63,961 nt of DNA from the NCBI GenBank assembly GCA_002347025.1, contig DEAE01000001.1, positions 1 through 63,961 on the forward strand. Direction: 5' to 3'. The notes under the pieces are model-generated. The model made no database searches and was not told where the DNA came from. It saw only the letters and a program-made list of their open reading frames with translations. The DNA is from Acidobacteria bacterium UBA2990 (GTDB lineage Bacteria > Acidobacteriota > Vicinamibacteria > Vicinamibacterales > UBA8438). The position numbers and the translations under genes are program-made. Shown piece by piece: positions 44,179 to 53,290 of the stretch (the first letter of the stretch is position 1; each line of letters opens with the position of its first letter).

Positions 44179-46194
44179 ATGCACAGGAAATGGATCACGG
44201 TGGTGGTGATGGCGCTTGGCCTGGCGGTCTCACAAATGGGGCGTCCAGCAATGGCGGCGCAGGAGACAACGGACCGCCAGTACCTCTTGGAGACTATCGG
44301 TGACGCTGCGGTTGTCCAACTTTATGCTGATGGATTTGAAGAGCTGTCACTTCGTGACAAGACACTGATTTGGCATCTCTATCAAGCGGCATTGGCAGGA
44401 AGAGATATCTATTATGATCAGCGCTATGAGCATAATCTCGCGATGCGTGAAGTGCTCGAAGAAATCATCACCCATCCATCGAATATTGCCCCACGGACAC
44501 TGGATGAGATTCGTGTCTACACGAAGCTGTTTTGGCTTAATACAGGCCCTTTCAATAATCTGACTGCAAGGAAGTTTACCGTGAACACCACGCCAGCGGA
44601 GTTCAAATCAGCAGTGGTTGCCGCTGGTCGGGCTGGTGCTGTGTTTCCGACTCTGGACGACGAAACAGTGGGTGAGATGGTTGATCGGATGATTCCTCTT
44701 TTCTTCGATCCAGACCTTGACCCTATCGTTACTAACAAGACGCCTGGTCCAGGGCAGGACTTGCTTCTGTCGAGTGCGAACAACCTCTATAAAGGGGTCT
44801 CGCTAGCCGACCTTGAAGGGTTTGATGAGCGATACCCATTGACTTCACGTTTGGTGAAAGTGGACGAGGAGTTGATCGAAGAAGTCTACAGAGTGGGTGG
44901 ACGATATAGCCGAGAAATTTCTGAAATCATCACGCACCTCGAGGCGGCTATTCCGTATGCGAGTGCTGCGATGGCCCGTGCACTCCGGGCTAATATTGCT
45001 TATTACCGAACTGGTTCGCCTGTTGACCAGCGAGCTTATGACATCGCCTGGGTCGAGGATCAGAGTTCATCCGTTGACACGATTAACGGTTTTACCGAGG
45101 TTTACATGGATGCCCGTGGTGCTAAGGGGGCGTGGGAGGCACTTGTCTTCTACGTCAATCCGGAAAAGACCGGAGCTATCCAGACGCTGGCCGCGAATGC
45201 TCAGTGGTTCGAGGATAGGATGCCTTGGAACCCACAGTATCGCAAAGAGGGAGTTGTTGGCATTACCGCGAACGCTATCGATGTGGTGGTTGAGACTGGC
45301 GATTCTGGTCCCGTAACACCGATCGGGATTAATTTGCCCAATGACCAGACTGTCCGTGAGCAATACGGTAGCAAGTCGGTGTCGCTTTCCAACGTGAATG
45401 AAGCCTATGATGGTTCGTCTCCGGCCAATTACCTTCAAGAGTTTGCCTGGACCGAGGATGAGGTGGAGAGATCGCGACGATGGGGCAGCCTTGGTGCAGA
45501 GATGACAACTAATATGCACGAGGTGATTGGGCATGCCTCAGGAAAATTAGCCGAACGGCTAGGGGGTACGGCTCAACCATATTTGAAGGAACACTACTCG
45601 GCTCTTGAGGAGGCGCGTGCGGACCTAGTCGGACTCTACTTCTTACCCGATCCAAAGCTTGCAGAGCTCGGAGTGCTACCTGTCGAAGCTCAGGAGGATG
45701 TCGTCAGAGCGAGGTATGAGGGCTACACCAGGAATGCTCTTCTGCAGCTCAGACGTATCCGAACTGGGACTCAGATAGAGCAAGACCATATGCGAAATCG
45801 GCAAATGATCGTTCACTGGTTGATAGCCAATACGGCTGCGATTGAGAAGCGGGTGCGCGATGGCAAGAGCTTCTACGTAATGGTCGATTCGATGGGGTTT
45901 CGGGAGGGTGTTGCCCGTTTACTGGGTGAGGTGCAGCGAATTAAGTCTGAAGGCGACTACGAGGCCGCTAGGGACCTCTTCGAGACACATGGAATCCATT
46001 TTGAGCCTGAGCTGCGGGATGAAGTGATCGCGCGTATTGAGGCTGTTGGCCTGCCTTCGTATTCCGGATTTGTTCAGCCTCGGCTCGAACCGGTGCGTGA
46101 TTCGGAAGGAGGGATCATAGATGTGGAGATTTCTTACCCTCAGGATCTGACATCACAAATGCTCGAATATTCCGGTAAGCTCAGCAAGCAGTGA
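44179..46194 (+). CDS. exported M49 dipeptidyl-peptidase III-like zinc peptidase
   Basis: A 671-residue metallopeptidase. A signal peptide (cleavage near AMAAQ) implies periplasmic action. The zinc site is H-E-x-x-G-H at residues 447-452 (HEVIGHASGK) with the second motif EEARAD at 477-482, matching the DPP III HExxGH/EExRxE-D pattern. Other family blocks are YTKLFWLNTGPFNNLTARKF and GFTEVYMDARGAKGAWEALV. DPP III enzymes release dipeptides from oligopeptide N-termini. Divergent pairing with a DPP-IV gene across 104 bp suggests joint peptide scavenging. Confidence 0.93.
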   Translation: MHRKWITVVVMALGLAVSQMGRPAMAAQETTDRQYLLETIGDAAVVQLYADGFEELSLRDKTLIWHLYQAALAGRDIYYDQRYEHNLAMREVLEEIITHPSNIAPRTLDEIRVYTKLFWLNTGPFNNLTARKFTVNTTPAEFKSAVVAAGRAGAVFPTLDDETVGEMVDRMIPLFFDPDLDPIVTNKTPGPGQDLLLSSANNLYKGVSLADLEGFDERYPLTSRLVKVDEELIEEVYRVGGRYSREISEIITHLEAAIPYASAAMARALRANIAYYRTGSPVDQRAYDIAWVEDQSSSVDTINGFTEVYMDARGAKGAWEALVFYVNPEKTGAIQTLAANAQWFEDRMPWNPQYRKEGVVGITANAIDVVVETGDSGPVTPIGINLPNDQTVREQYGSKSVSLSNVNEAYDGSSPANYLQEFAWTEDEVERSRRWGSLGAEMTTNMHEVIGHASGKLAERLGGTAQPYLKEHYSALEEARADLVGLYFLPDPKLAELGVLPVEAQEDVVRARYEGYTRNALLQLRRIRTGTQIEQDHMRNRQMIVHWLIANTAAIEKRVRDGKSFYVMVDSMGFREGVARLLGEVQRIKSEGDYEAARDLFETHGIHFEPELRDEVIARIEAVGLPSYSGFVQPRLEPVRDSEGGIIDVEISYPQDLTSQMLEYSGKLSKQ

Positions 46195-46572
46195 AGCGGG
46201 TATGGCACGGCCGGAAGTGGGTTGAGCTCGCTCGACAAAAAGTAGAGCCCTTGCTGCTCTGAGATTTTGGATTGTTCTTGAAAAGATCAGATTGTGGGGA
46301 GATTTCGGTTGCCCGATGAATGACAAGTTTCTTTCTATTAGGTTTCGGGTCAATGGCCAGGATATTTGGTGGTCAGGGTTTTTGGGGCTGTTGAGTATTT
46401 CCTGGGAAGCTATGTTCGATTGGCTGGATGCCTCTTCGTGTGTATATCTGGATTTGTTTTTCAATTTTGGAGATTTAGCCGAAGGGTAGTTACGCACCCG
46501 CCTGAGTCTTGTCTACCTTGACGGGTAGAATGCATTGGGATCCGAGGGATCTTAAGAGACCTTTATTGACAT
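46195..46572. other. intergenic region between the M49 peptidase and bshB1
   Basis: 378 bp without a supportable gene. A 65-codon plus-strand frame and a 114-codon minus-strand frame are present but have no motif or ribosome site. A weak AGAGC/GCTCT stem near 46247-46263 followed by GAGATTTT could be a poor terminator for the peptidase gene. Confidence 0.45.
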
Positions 46573-47262
46573 ATGGTTGATCTACTGGTATTTGGACCGC
46601 ATCCAGACGATATTGAGATCGGGGCCGGTGGGACCATTGCCAAACAAGTGCAGCAAGGACACAGAGTGGGTCTGTGTGACCTGACCCAGGGCGAACTTGG
46701 TTCTAATGGGACTGTCGAAATCAGATTGGCCGAAGCGGCGGCCGGGGCTGATGTTTTAGGTGTAGTGTGGCGTGAAAACCTCCAGTGGCCGGATGGTGAG
46801 ATAGGTGGTGCTGATCAAATTAAGCATGCAGTTGAATTCGTGCGTCGCTGTCGGCCAGCGACCATCTTGCTCCCTTATTGGGTAGATCGACATCCTGACC
46901 ACGTGGCCGCGAGCAAGGTCTTGACGAACGCGGTGTTCAAAAGTGGGCTCAGAAATTTTGATGCTGCAGGTGATGTATGGCGTCCAGATTGGACCTGCTA
47001 CTACTTTATCAATGACGGAGATATTCCCTCGTTTGTGGTAGATGTTACCGATTGCTATGACGCTAAACGACGAGCATTAGATTGTCATAGGAGTCAATTC
47101 GCGCCTGACACCGACGATGCAGTACCAACCCGACTGACGACACCACGATTTCGACAATTGATCGAGAGTCGGGATTCTGGTTTTGGTGCTGGTGTTGGAC
47201 TGGCGTTTGCAGAGGGTTTTGTAGTACGGGAAATGATCGTTCGACCTAGTGTTATGAAATGA
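46573..47262 (+). CDS. bshB1: BshB1, N-acetyl-glucosaminyl-malate deacetylase (bacillithiol pathway)
   Basis: A 229-residue PIG-L/LmbE zinc deacetylase. It removes the acetyl group from GlcNAc-malate, the second step of bacillithiol synthesis. The zinc site is GPHPDDIEIG (His10, Asp13) with the second histidine motif in DRHPDHVAASK. LTQGELGSNGTVEIRLAEAAAGADVLGV and the C-terminal CHRSQF are typical of the BshB1 subgroup. The neighbouring bshA 43 bp downstream makes the pathway assignment strong. Confidence 0.93.
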   Translation: MVDLLVFGPHPDDIEIGAGGTIAKQVQQGHRVGLCDLTQGELGSNGTVEIRLAEAAAGADVLGVVWRENLQWPDGEIGGADQIKHAVEFVRRCRPATILLPYWVDRHPDHVAASKVLTNAVFKSGLRNFDAAGDVWRPDWTCYYFINDGDIPSFVVDVTDCYDAKRRALDCHRSQFAPDTDDAVPTRLTTPRFRQLIESRDSGFGAGVGLAFAEGFVVREMIVRPSVMK

Positions 47263-47305
47263 ATCTAGTGTTCGAAGGGTTTGTGATATCTCTTTTAACG
47301 GCATC

Positions 47306-48460
47306 ATGAACGTTGGCATAGTATGTTACCCAACGGTTGGTGGTAGTGGGATCGTAGCCACTGAACTCGCTAAGGCTCTTGCTGAGAGGGCTCACCATGT
47401 TCGCCTGATTAGCACGGAGGTTCCATTTCGCTCGCCTGAGTTTCAGGTCGGGCTCGCCTTCCATGCCGTTCAGACTCCGGGTTACCCGCTATTGCGAGAG
47501 CCTCAGTATCTCTTGTCGCTTGCCAACAAGATCGTACAGGTTAGCCGTGAGCACGACCTCGATATTATTCATGCACACTATGCCATTCCCCATGCGGCTG
47601 CCGCCTATTTGGCTCGCCAGATTCTGGCGAACTCGCCTGGCGGGAAAGTGCCTCGTGTCATAACCACGCTACATGGAACTGATGTCACGCTGATCGGTAG
47701 CGATCGTTCCTATTCTGAAACAGCAGCATTTTGCATTGATCAGTCTGACGGGGTAACAGCCGTTTCTGAGAGTTTAAGGTCAGATACCTACCGGCAGCTG
47801 GATGTTCAGGCTGATATCAAGGTGATTCCTAACTTCCTTGATTGCAGCATTCATCACAGGTCTGAGGACCTTAAGCTAAGAGCACGGTTCACCGAGGGGC
47901 AAGAAGAGACGAGCCTAGTTATACATGTGTCAAATTTCAGGCCTGTGAAGCAGGCGGAAGCCGTGATTGATATTTTTGGCCGGATTAGAAGTCAGGTGCC
48001 TGCCAAATTGCTTTTGGTCGGTGACGGGCCTGATCTGGACAAAGCTGGTCGGCGAGCTAGAGATTTGGGAATCAGCGATTCCGTCGTGCAGCTCGGTGAG
48101 CAGGAACAGATTGTACCGCTGCTGTCCGTTGCTGATCTATTCTTATTGCCTTCCGTCCAGGAAAGTTTTGGGCTTGCTGCCCTCGAAGCTATGGCTTGTC
48201 AGGTGCCTGTTGTGGCGTCGCATGTAGGCGGGTTGCCCGAGGTGATTGATGATGGCGTTACAGGGTTTCTTCATCCACCGGAGGAGATTAATGGCATGGC
48301 GAAAAGCGCGGTCAGATTGTTGACCGACCGGCGGCGACATAGAGCGATTGCTAAAGCGGCGCTTGCAGCCGTGGTACAACGGTTTTGTGCCAGTGTCATT
48401 GTTCCTGAATACGAGACTTTTTATGCGGAGGTCTTGAATCGGCAAGTCGTTGCTGTCTAA
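47306..48460 (+). CDS. bshA: BshA, L-malate N-acetylglucosaminyltransferase (bacillithiol pathway)
   Basis: A 384-residue GT4-family glycosyltransferase that joins GlcNAc (from UDP-GlcNAc) to L-malate, the first bacillithiol step. The start MNVGIVCYPTVGGSGIVATELAKALA is the BshA signature, followed by IIHAHYAIPHAAAAYLAR and TTLHGTDVTLIGSD. The GT4 E-x7-E region appears as PSVQESFGLAALEAMACQVPVVAS. The whole length is typical. It follows bshB1 directly. The ligase gene bshC, needed to add cysteine, is not in the window. Confidence 0.95.
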   Translation: MNVGIVCYPTVGGSGIVATELAKALAERAHHVRLISTEVPFRSPEFQVGLAFHAVQTPGYPLLREPQYLLSLANKIVQVSREHDLDIIHAHYAIPHAAAAYLARQILANSPGGKVPRVITTLHGTDVTLIGSDRSYSETAAFCIDQSDGVTAVSESLRSDTYRQLDVQADIKVIPNFLDCSIHHRSEDLKLRARFTEGQEETSLVIHVSNFRPVKQAEAVIDIFGRIRSQVPAKLLLVGDGPDLDKAGRRARDLGISDSVVQLGEQEQIVPLLSVADLFLLPSVQESFGLAALEAMACQVPVVASHVGGLPEVIDDGVTGFLHPPEEINGMAKSAVRLLTDRRRHRAIAKAALAAVVQRFCASVIVPEYETFYAEVLNRQVVAV

Positions 48461-48586
48461 TGCCGCTAAGCTGTCTGTAGGTGGTTCTAGACAAATTTTC
48501 GCAGCCGGGTAGCACGCGCTTGTTGAGTTTTTTTGATAGCTGGTGAAGGATGGGAGCTTGATTGAAGTAGGTTCGGGGAGAACCCT

Positions 48587-51262
48587 GTGGAGACTCAAAG
48601 TATGGGGAGCATAGGCAGGTTGTTTATTAGTGGGGTCTTGTGTGGCCTTATGGTTGGTGTGTTGGGCGAGACAGTGATGCTGGCGCAACCTGTTGAGCGG
48701 GTCAGCGGTCGAACCCGTCTAGGTTTGGTGCTTCGGCAGATCAACAACACTGGTAGCTTCATGATGGTTACCGCCCATCCAGACGACGAGAATAACGGAG
48801 TCCTGGCTCTGTTGAGTCAGGGAGAAGGAATTCGGACCACACTGGTTACCGCGACTCGGGGGGACGGTGGCCAGAACGAAATTGGACCTGAGCTTTTTGA
48901 TGCGCTGGCTGCTTTGCGTACTGAGGAGCTGCTGGCTGCGCATCGCCTCGATGGTGCTGAACAATATTTCACACGAGCTGTCGACTTCGGCTATTCCTTC
49001 AGTCGGGAAGAAACTTTTGAGCAGTGGGGACGTGAATCCATCCTAGGTGACTTTGTTCGTATGATCCGAATGATTCGTCCAGATGTTATAACGGGTTTAA
49101 GTCCCGATGGTGACGGCGGCGGGCAACATCATCAAGCATCAGCGATTCTGGCTCAAGAGGCCTACCTTGCCGCTGCGGACCCGAATCAATTTTCGGAGCA
49201 ACTGGCCGAGGGACTACGGCCGTGGCAGGCTAGTAAGTTTTATTTCACCGCTGGCTTTCCTTTTAGTGGCGGCCGGGCCAGGCCGCAGGGGGAATCTAGT
49301 AATGGCAGTCGGCTGACTACGGTAGATATTGGTCGGTTCGATCCATTACTCGGCCGAACATTTTCGGAGATTGGTAGTCAGGCGCGGAGTATGCACAAGT
49401 GCCAAGGCACATCACCGCTCGTGATGCTGCCTGGCCCGGCATCGGCTCGCTACAGGTTAGCGGAGTCAGTGATACCTGGCTCAGTCGAGGGTTTCGAACG
49501 GTCCTTGTTTGATGGCGTCGATACGTCTATCAAAGGATTGGCACGCTTTGGTGGTCCTCAGCCACCACCAATGCTTGAGGCCGAGCTGGCAGCCTTATCT
49601 GGTCATGCAACTATTGCACTTCAGGCGTTCGAAAGGCGAGCTATCGGGGCGCAGCGTGCAGCCATCCTTGCTGGACTTGGGGTGATTCGTCGACTGAGGG
49701 GGAACCTCGGGTCTCTTGATCTGGAGGAAGATGAGATCTTTGAGATTGATTTTCGGCTCGCTTTGAAAGAGGCGCAATTCGAAGAGGCGGTACTTTTGGC
49801 TCACGAACTACGATTCGCTGTGTCAGCGGACGATGGAATCGTGACACCCAATCAGTCGGTGGCAGTATCTGCCCAGATCGCTAACCATGGCGACACGGCA
49901 GTGGCTGTTAGTGAAATTCAGTTTCATGGTTTTTCGGGTGTCGACAATCTCACTTGCGGAGCCGACATCTTGGTGTCAGGTGGGGTCTATCAGTGTGAGT
50001 CACAGTTGAGTGTGCCAGAGGATGCGACGGTCACCGATGTACACTGGGAGCGGTTGCCTGACGCTGCTAGGTATCAATTTGATCAGGATGTTCCATTCGG
50101 ATTACCGTTTAGGCCGACCCCATTCCAGGTTTCTTTTGAGCTTGATTTTTCGTCAGTTCGGATCGCGGTTCAACGACCTGTTGTTCACCGCCACGGCAAT
50201 GATATTTTTGCAGGTGAGAAGCAGATGGAACTGCAAGTTGTGCCGTCGTTTTCGGTTGAATTGACCCCGCCAATTGCGATTATTCCACATGGTGCAACGG
50301 TGGAGCGGGACCTGCGAGTGACGGTGAGCTATGGAGGTCTTGAGCCTGTAAGCGGGGTTGTCGAATTGGTGCTTCCTGATGGATGGGAGCAGACGCCGGA
50401 TAGGGCCTTAGTCGAATTCACTCGTGAAGATGAAGCGCGTACAGTGCTTTTTAGTGTCAAGCCTGCAGCTGGTGTTGCAATAGGGGAATATCCAGTAGGA
50501 GCAACTTTTCAATCCAGTGGGAGTGTTTTCAGTCGTGGGTTTCAAGTGGTTGAGTATCCTCACATTGGTCGGCGCCATCTTGTCTCCGATGCGGTGTCGG
50601 TCGTCCAGGTAATTGATGTCAAAATACAGCCAGGCTTGCGGGTGGGATACATCGAGGGAGTCGGTGATGAGGTTCCACCGGCGATAGAACAGTTAGGTGC
50701 CGAGCTGGAGTGGATCTCAATAGACCAGTTGGCTTTTGGCGACTTGTCTGAGTTTGATGCGATCGTCACAGGGGTCCGGGCCTATGAGCGAAATGAGGAG
50801 CTTCGAGCTAATAACGGTCGCTTGCTTACCTATGTTGAAAATGGCGGGACGCTCATCGTCCAGTACAACAAATTTGAGTTTAACGAGGCTCAATACGGTC
50901 CCTATCCCGCTCGTGTGGGAAGAGGTCGTGTTACTGACGAGTACGCGGAGGTGGAAATTCTTACCCCAAGCCATCAAGTGTTCCAGCACCCGAATCTCTT
51001 GACTGAACAGACATGGGGAAACTGGGTGCAGGAGCGCGGGCTGTACTTTTTGGACGACAAGGATTCCTCTTATACTGACCTGGTTCAGTTGCGGGACTCG
51101 TTTCCGTCGAATCCTGGACTGAAGAGCGGTGCTCTGGTCGAAGCGCGTTACGGACGGGGTCGTTGGGTGTATCTTGGACTAGGCCTTTGGCGCCAGCTCC
51201 CAGCCGGCACCCCAGGCGCCTATCAGGTGCTGGCGAATCTCCTCAGCTTGGGTAGCAATTGA
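48587..51262 (+). CDS. large exported multidomain PIG-L family deacetylase
   Basis: An 891-residue protein with a signal peptide (GRLFISGVLCGLMVGVLGE, cleavage near MLAQ). Residues about 40-330 form a PIG-L domain with TAHPDDENNG and a degenerate second motif DGGGQHHQAS in place of HPDH, still supplying His. A middle region (about 420-680) carries beta-sandwich domains of the NEW3/alpha-galactosidase-associated type. The last 200 residues (GYIEGVGDEVPPAIEQLGA, TGVRAYERNEELRANN) resemble a class I glutamine-amidotransferase-like/ThuA fold. GTG 48587 is supported by GGGGAG 6 nt upstream; ATG 48602 is the alternative. Secretion argues against a bacillithiol role and for a sugar or glycan substrate. 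Confidence 0.85.
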   Translation: METQSMGSIGRLFISGVLCGLMVGVLGETVMLAQPVERVSGRTRLGLVLRQINNTGSFMMVTAHPDDENNGVLALLSQGEGIRTTLVTATRGDGGQNEIGPELFDALAALRTEELLAAHRLDGAEQYFTRAVDFGYSFSREETFEQWGRESILGDFVRMIRMIRPDVITGLSPDGDGGGQHHQASAILAQEAYLAAADPNQFSEQLAEGLRPWQASKFYFTAGFPFSGGRARPQGESSNGSRLTTVDIGRFDPLLGRTFSEIGSQARSMHKCQGTSPLVMLPGPASARYRLAESVIPGSVEGFERSLFDGVDTSIKGLARFGGPQPPPMLEAELAALSGHATIALQAFERRAIGAQRAAILAGLGVIRRLRGNLGSLDLEEDEIFEIDFRLALKEAQFEEAVLLAHELRFAVSADDGIVTPNQSVAVSAQIANHGDTAVAVSEIQFHGFSGVDNLTCGADILVSGGVYQCESQLSVPEDATVTDVHWERLPDAARYQFDQDVPFGLPFRPTPFQVSFELDFSSVRIAVQRPVVHRHGNDIFAGEKQMELQVVPSFSVELTPPIAIIPHGATVERDLRVTVSYGGLEPVSGVVELVLPDGWEQTPDRALVEFTREDEARTVLFSVKPAAGVAIGEYPVGATFQSSGSVFSRGFQVVEYPHIGRRHLVSDAVSVVQVIDVKIQPGLRVGYIEGVGDEVPPAIEQLGAELEWISIDQLAFGDLSEFDAIVTGVRAYERNEELRANNGRLLTYVENGGTLIVQYNKFEFNEAQYGPYPARVGRGRVTDEYAEVEILTPSHQVFQHPNLLTEQTWGNWVQERGLYFLDDKDSSYTDLVQLRDSFPSNPGLKSGALVEARYGRGRWVYLGLGLWRQLPAGTPGAYQVLANLLSLGSN

Positions 51263-51432
51263 GCCCGTCACTTTGGTGCTCGGCAGCAAATACCTTCTGA
51301 GCCTTAGCCAACTAATGTTTTGAAGGCTAGTGTTTTACCGGAAATATGTCAGAGGATTAATAGACCCGTTTCATACCCAGTGTGGTCAGGTGCAACCATT
51401 GCTTCCTGAACTGAGCACAGTGTTTTGTTGGG

Positions 51433-52311
51433 TTATGGCGTGGGTTGACCCAGCAAATAGATGTCGCCGGTTGGCATCGTGACACCGCTTGCAGGTTCAA
51501 CTGTGATTGCCATTGCGACTGGCATGGTCACAGAGTCTGGCACAGTTAGTGAGATCGCAGCGTAGCCATCTTCGTCTGGAGCCATTAATCCCGCGCTAAT
51601 CGGGCCATCTAGCCCTCCGAGCCACAATTGGTATAGATCACCAATCGGTAGTGGAGGAAGGCCACTGGCTAACAAGGTCGAGTCACCGCTATCAGTCCAA
51701 AAGACCACAGCCGACGCTCTTGGTGCGCGGGGTTGTCCGGTTAGGGCAAGTTGCTGCACATTTTGGGTAGTGAGGAGCGACAGCACGGCCCTCAGTTCAT
51801 CTGTTTCGAGATCAGCAGCGGCAATCTCAAGCTCAAGGATCTGGGTTAGTCGTGTCGATGAATCAAGGTCTGACTGCAGTTCCACGAGCTGGCGTTGGAG
51901 AGACGAGATTTGGTGATCGAGTTTGGGGATATACCAGGCAGCAATGCCGGCCGTGACAATCACGAACAGAGTGGCGATCCAGATAGTAGGCTGTGGCCTT
52001 TGCCTCGGGGGACCGGCGGCTGTCTGTTGGCCAGTTTTAATTTTGGACTTGCGATATGCTGGCGCTTTGGCGTGCGGTATTGTTCTGGTGGTTGAATTAA
52101 GGACCCGGTTTCGGAGTGATGTAGCCGGCACCACTGGTATTGCGGCTTGAAGTAGGCCCTGTGTTACTTGGAGAAGCGATTTAACTTCCTGCACGCAACC
52201 ACGGCACACTTCTAAGTGAGCACGGAATATGACCTGCTCACGTTTGTTTAAGGCTCCGGCAGCGTAGAGTGCTGCTAGGCCATCAAACGGTTCATGTCCC
52301 GATTTACTCAT
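51433..52311 (-). CDS. anti-sigma factor, zinc-finger/RskA type
   Basis: A 292-residue membrane protein. The N-terminal part holds an anti-sigma zinc-finger-like helix set with HLEVCRGC (H-x3-C-x2-C). One transmembrane helix (TIWIATLFVIVTAGIAAWYI, about residues 108-127) is followed by a short coiled coil and an RskA-type domain (YQLWLGGLDGPISAGLMAPDEDG, AMAITVEPASGVTMPTGDIYLLG). It overlaps the sigma-factor gene by 8 bp, the usual coupling for a sigma/anti-sigma pair. It should hold the sigma factor at the membrane until regulated proteolysis. The rhomboid protease in this window is not an expected partner. Confidence 0.92.
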   Translation of the reverse strand: MSKSGHEPFDGLAALYAAGALNKREQVIFRAHLEVCRGCVQEVKSLLQVTQGLLQAAIPVVPATSLRNRVLNSTTRTIPHAKAPAYRKSKIKTGQQTAAGPPRQRPQPTIWIATLFVIVTAGIAAWYIPKLDHQISSLQRQLVELQSDLDSSTRLTQILELEIAAADLETDELRAVLSLLTTQNVQQLALTGQPRAPRASAVVFWTDSGDSTLLASGLPPLPIGDLYQLWLGGLDGPISAGLMAPDEDGYAAISLTVPDSVTMPVAMAITVEPASGVTMPTGDIYLLGQPTP

Positions 52312-52855
52312 GGGTCAATGTCTCAAGGAGTGTTAGTAAGCCAGACCGCACACGGCTTTTAACGATACTGCGAGGCTCACCGAGTCGTTCGGCAAGCTGT
52401 GTTTGCGTCAGACCCTCGAAATAGCAAAGACGGATGGCTTCTTGCTGACTCTGTGGTAGGTCGTTCAGTTTTGCTCGAAGTTTCGACGCAGACTCCTCCA
52501 GCATAACAGTAGGTTCTAGGTCGGCAGCAGGAATTGGCAAATCAACTACGGCCTGATGTGTTGGCTGTGACCCTGAATCCGGAGTCGGCTGCTTGGAGCG
52601 AATTTTGTCAATGGCTTGGTTCCGGGTGGTTCTAAGTAGCCAATAAGCGAGTGAGTCGTGTCTAGTAAGGCGGTTTTGTTCTTCCCTCACGGCCCTTGAG
52701 AATACCTCTAGGGTGATAGCCTCTGCGTCGTCTTGGTTTTGAACAATCATCATGGCCAGGCTAAAGACTGCTTGGTGGTGGCGGTCATAGGCTTCGGCTA
52801 GAAGAGTACTCGGATCGCTATCTGCCACGTGTTCTAGTGTATCTAGGTCGACCAT
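52304..52855 (-). CDS. ECF sigma factor (RpoE-like)
   Basis: A 183-residue sigma-70 family factor with only regions 2 and 4. Region 2 shows YDRHHQAVFSLAMMIVQNQDDAEAITLEVFSRAV and RTTRNQAIDKIRS. Region 4 shows LNDLPQSQQEAIRLCYFEGLTQTQLAERLGEPRSIVKSRVRSGL, with a helix-turn-helix. The linker between them is long and Pro/Gln-rich. It is co-transcribed with its anti-sigma gene (8-bp overlap). A possible autoregulatory ECF promoter lies upstream. Confidence 0.93.
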   Translation of the reverse strand: MVDLDTLEHVADSDPSTLLAEAYDRHHQAVFSLAMMIVQNQDDAEAITLEVFSRAVREEQNRLTRHDSLAYWLLRTTRNQAIDKIRSKQPTPDSGSQPTHQAVVDLPIPAADLEPTVMLEESASKLRAKLNDLPQSQQEAIRLCYFEGLTQTQLAERLGEPRSIVKSRVRSGLLTLLETLTHE

Positions 52856-53290
52856 TTGTGTGTCAGTCCAGGTTTGTTGAGTGGTTAATATGTATTCTAT
52901 TTAGTGTGGGTCTGGATCGCCTTAATTCTGGAATGTTTCTAGTTCATGAAAATCCCCAAAACCATTTGTCATGGTAGTGCCGGAACATCCAACTTCGATC
53001 GGTACGGCAGAATTGTAAGAACAGCGTACGATGTCAGGCTTAGGGTGTTCAAGGGGTGCCCCAGAAAAAGTCAAATTGATCTCTAATGTGAGACTCCGGT
53101 CTTAATTGTCTGGCTGGGGATGGCGAACTCTAGAACCTCGTGTTGTCCGTCATGACCTGTTGTGTTAACTGCCTCACGTTGAGCGGAGAACCCGGTCCCC
53201 AAGTTTCGTTTCGGAGAGGTTTTGAAAGTATGATGGCATCCCCGGCAAGTAACTTCGGGAGTGTTGGACCTTTTTCATAGTGGAGTGACC
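52856..53290. other. divergent intergenic region with a possible ECF promoter
   Basis: About 435 bp without a gene. Toward the sigma-factor gene, minus-strand GAAAC (52935-52939) and CGATC (52915-52919) are spaced 15 nt apart, resembling an ECF -35/-10 pair and suggesting autoregulation. The match is loose and the spacing slightly short. Nothing distinctive was seen toward the right-hand gene except a GGAG ribosome site at its start. Confidence 0.35.

Noticed and set aside
46153..46497. 114-codon minus-strand frame
   Set aside because: Overlaps the end of the M49 peptidase gene and has no motif or ribosome site.
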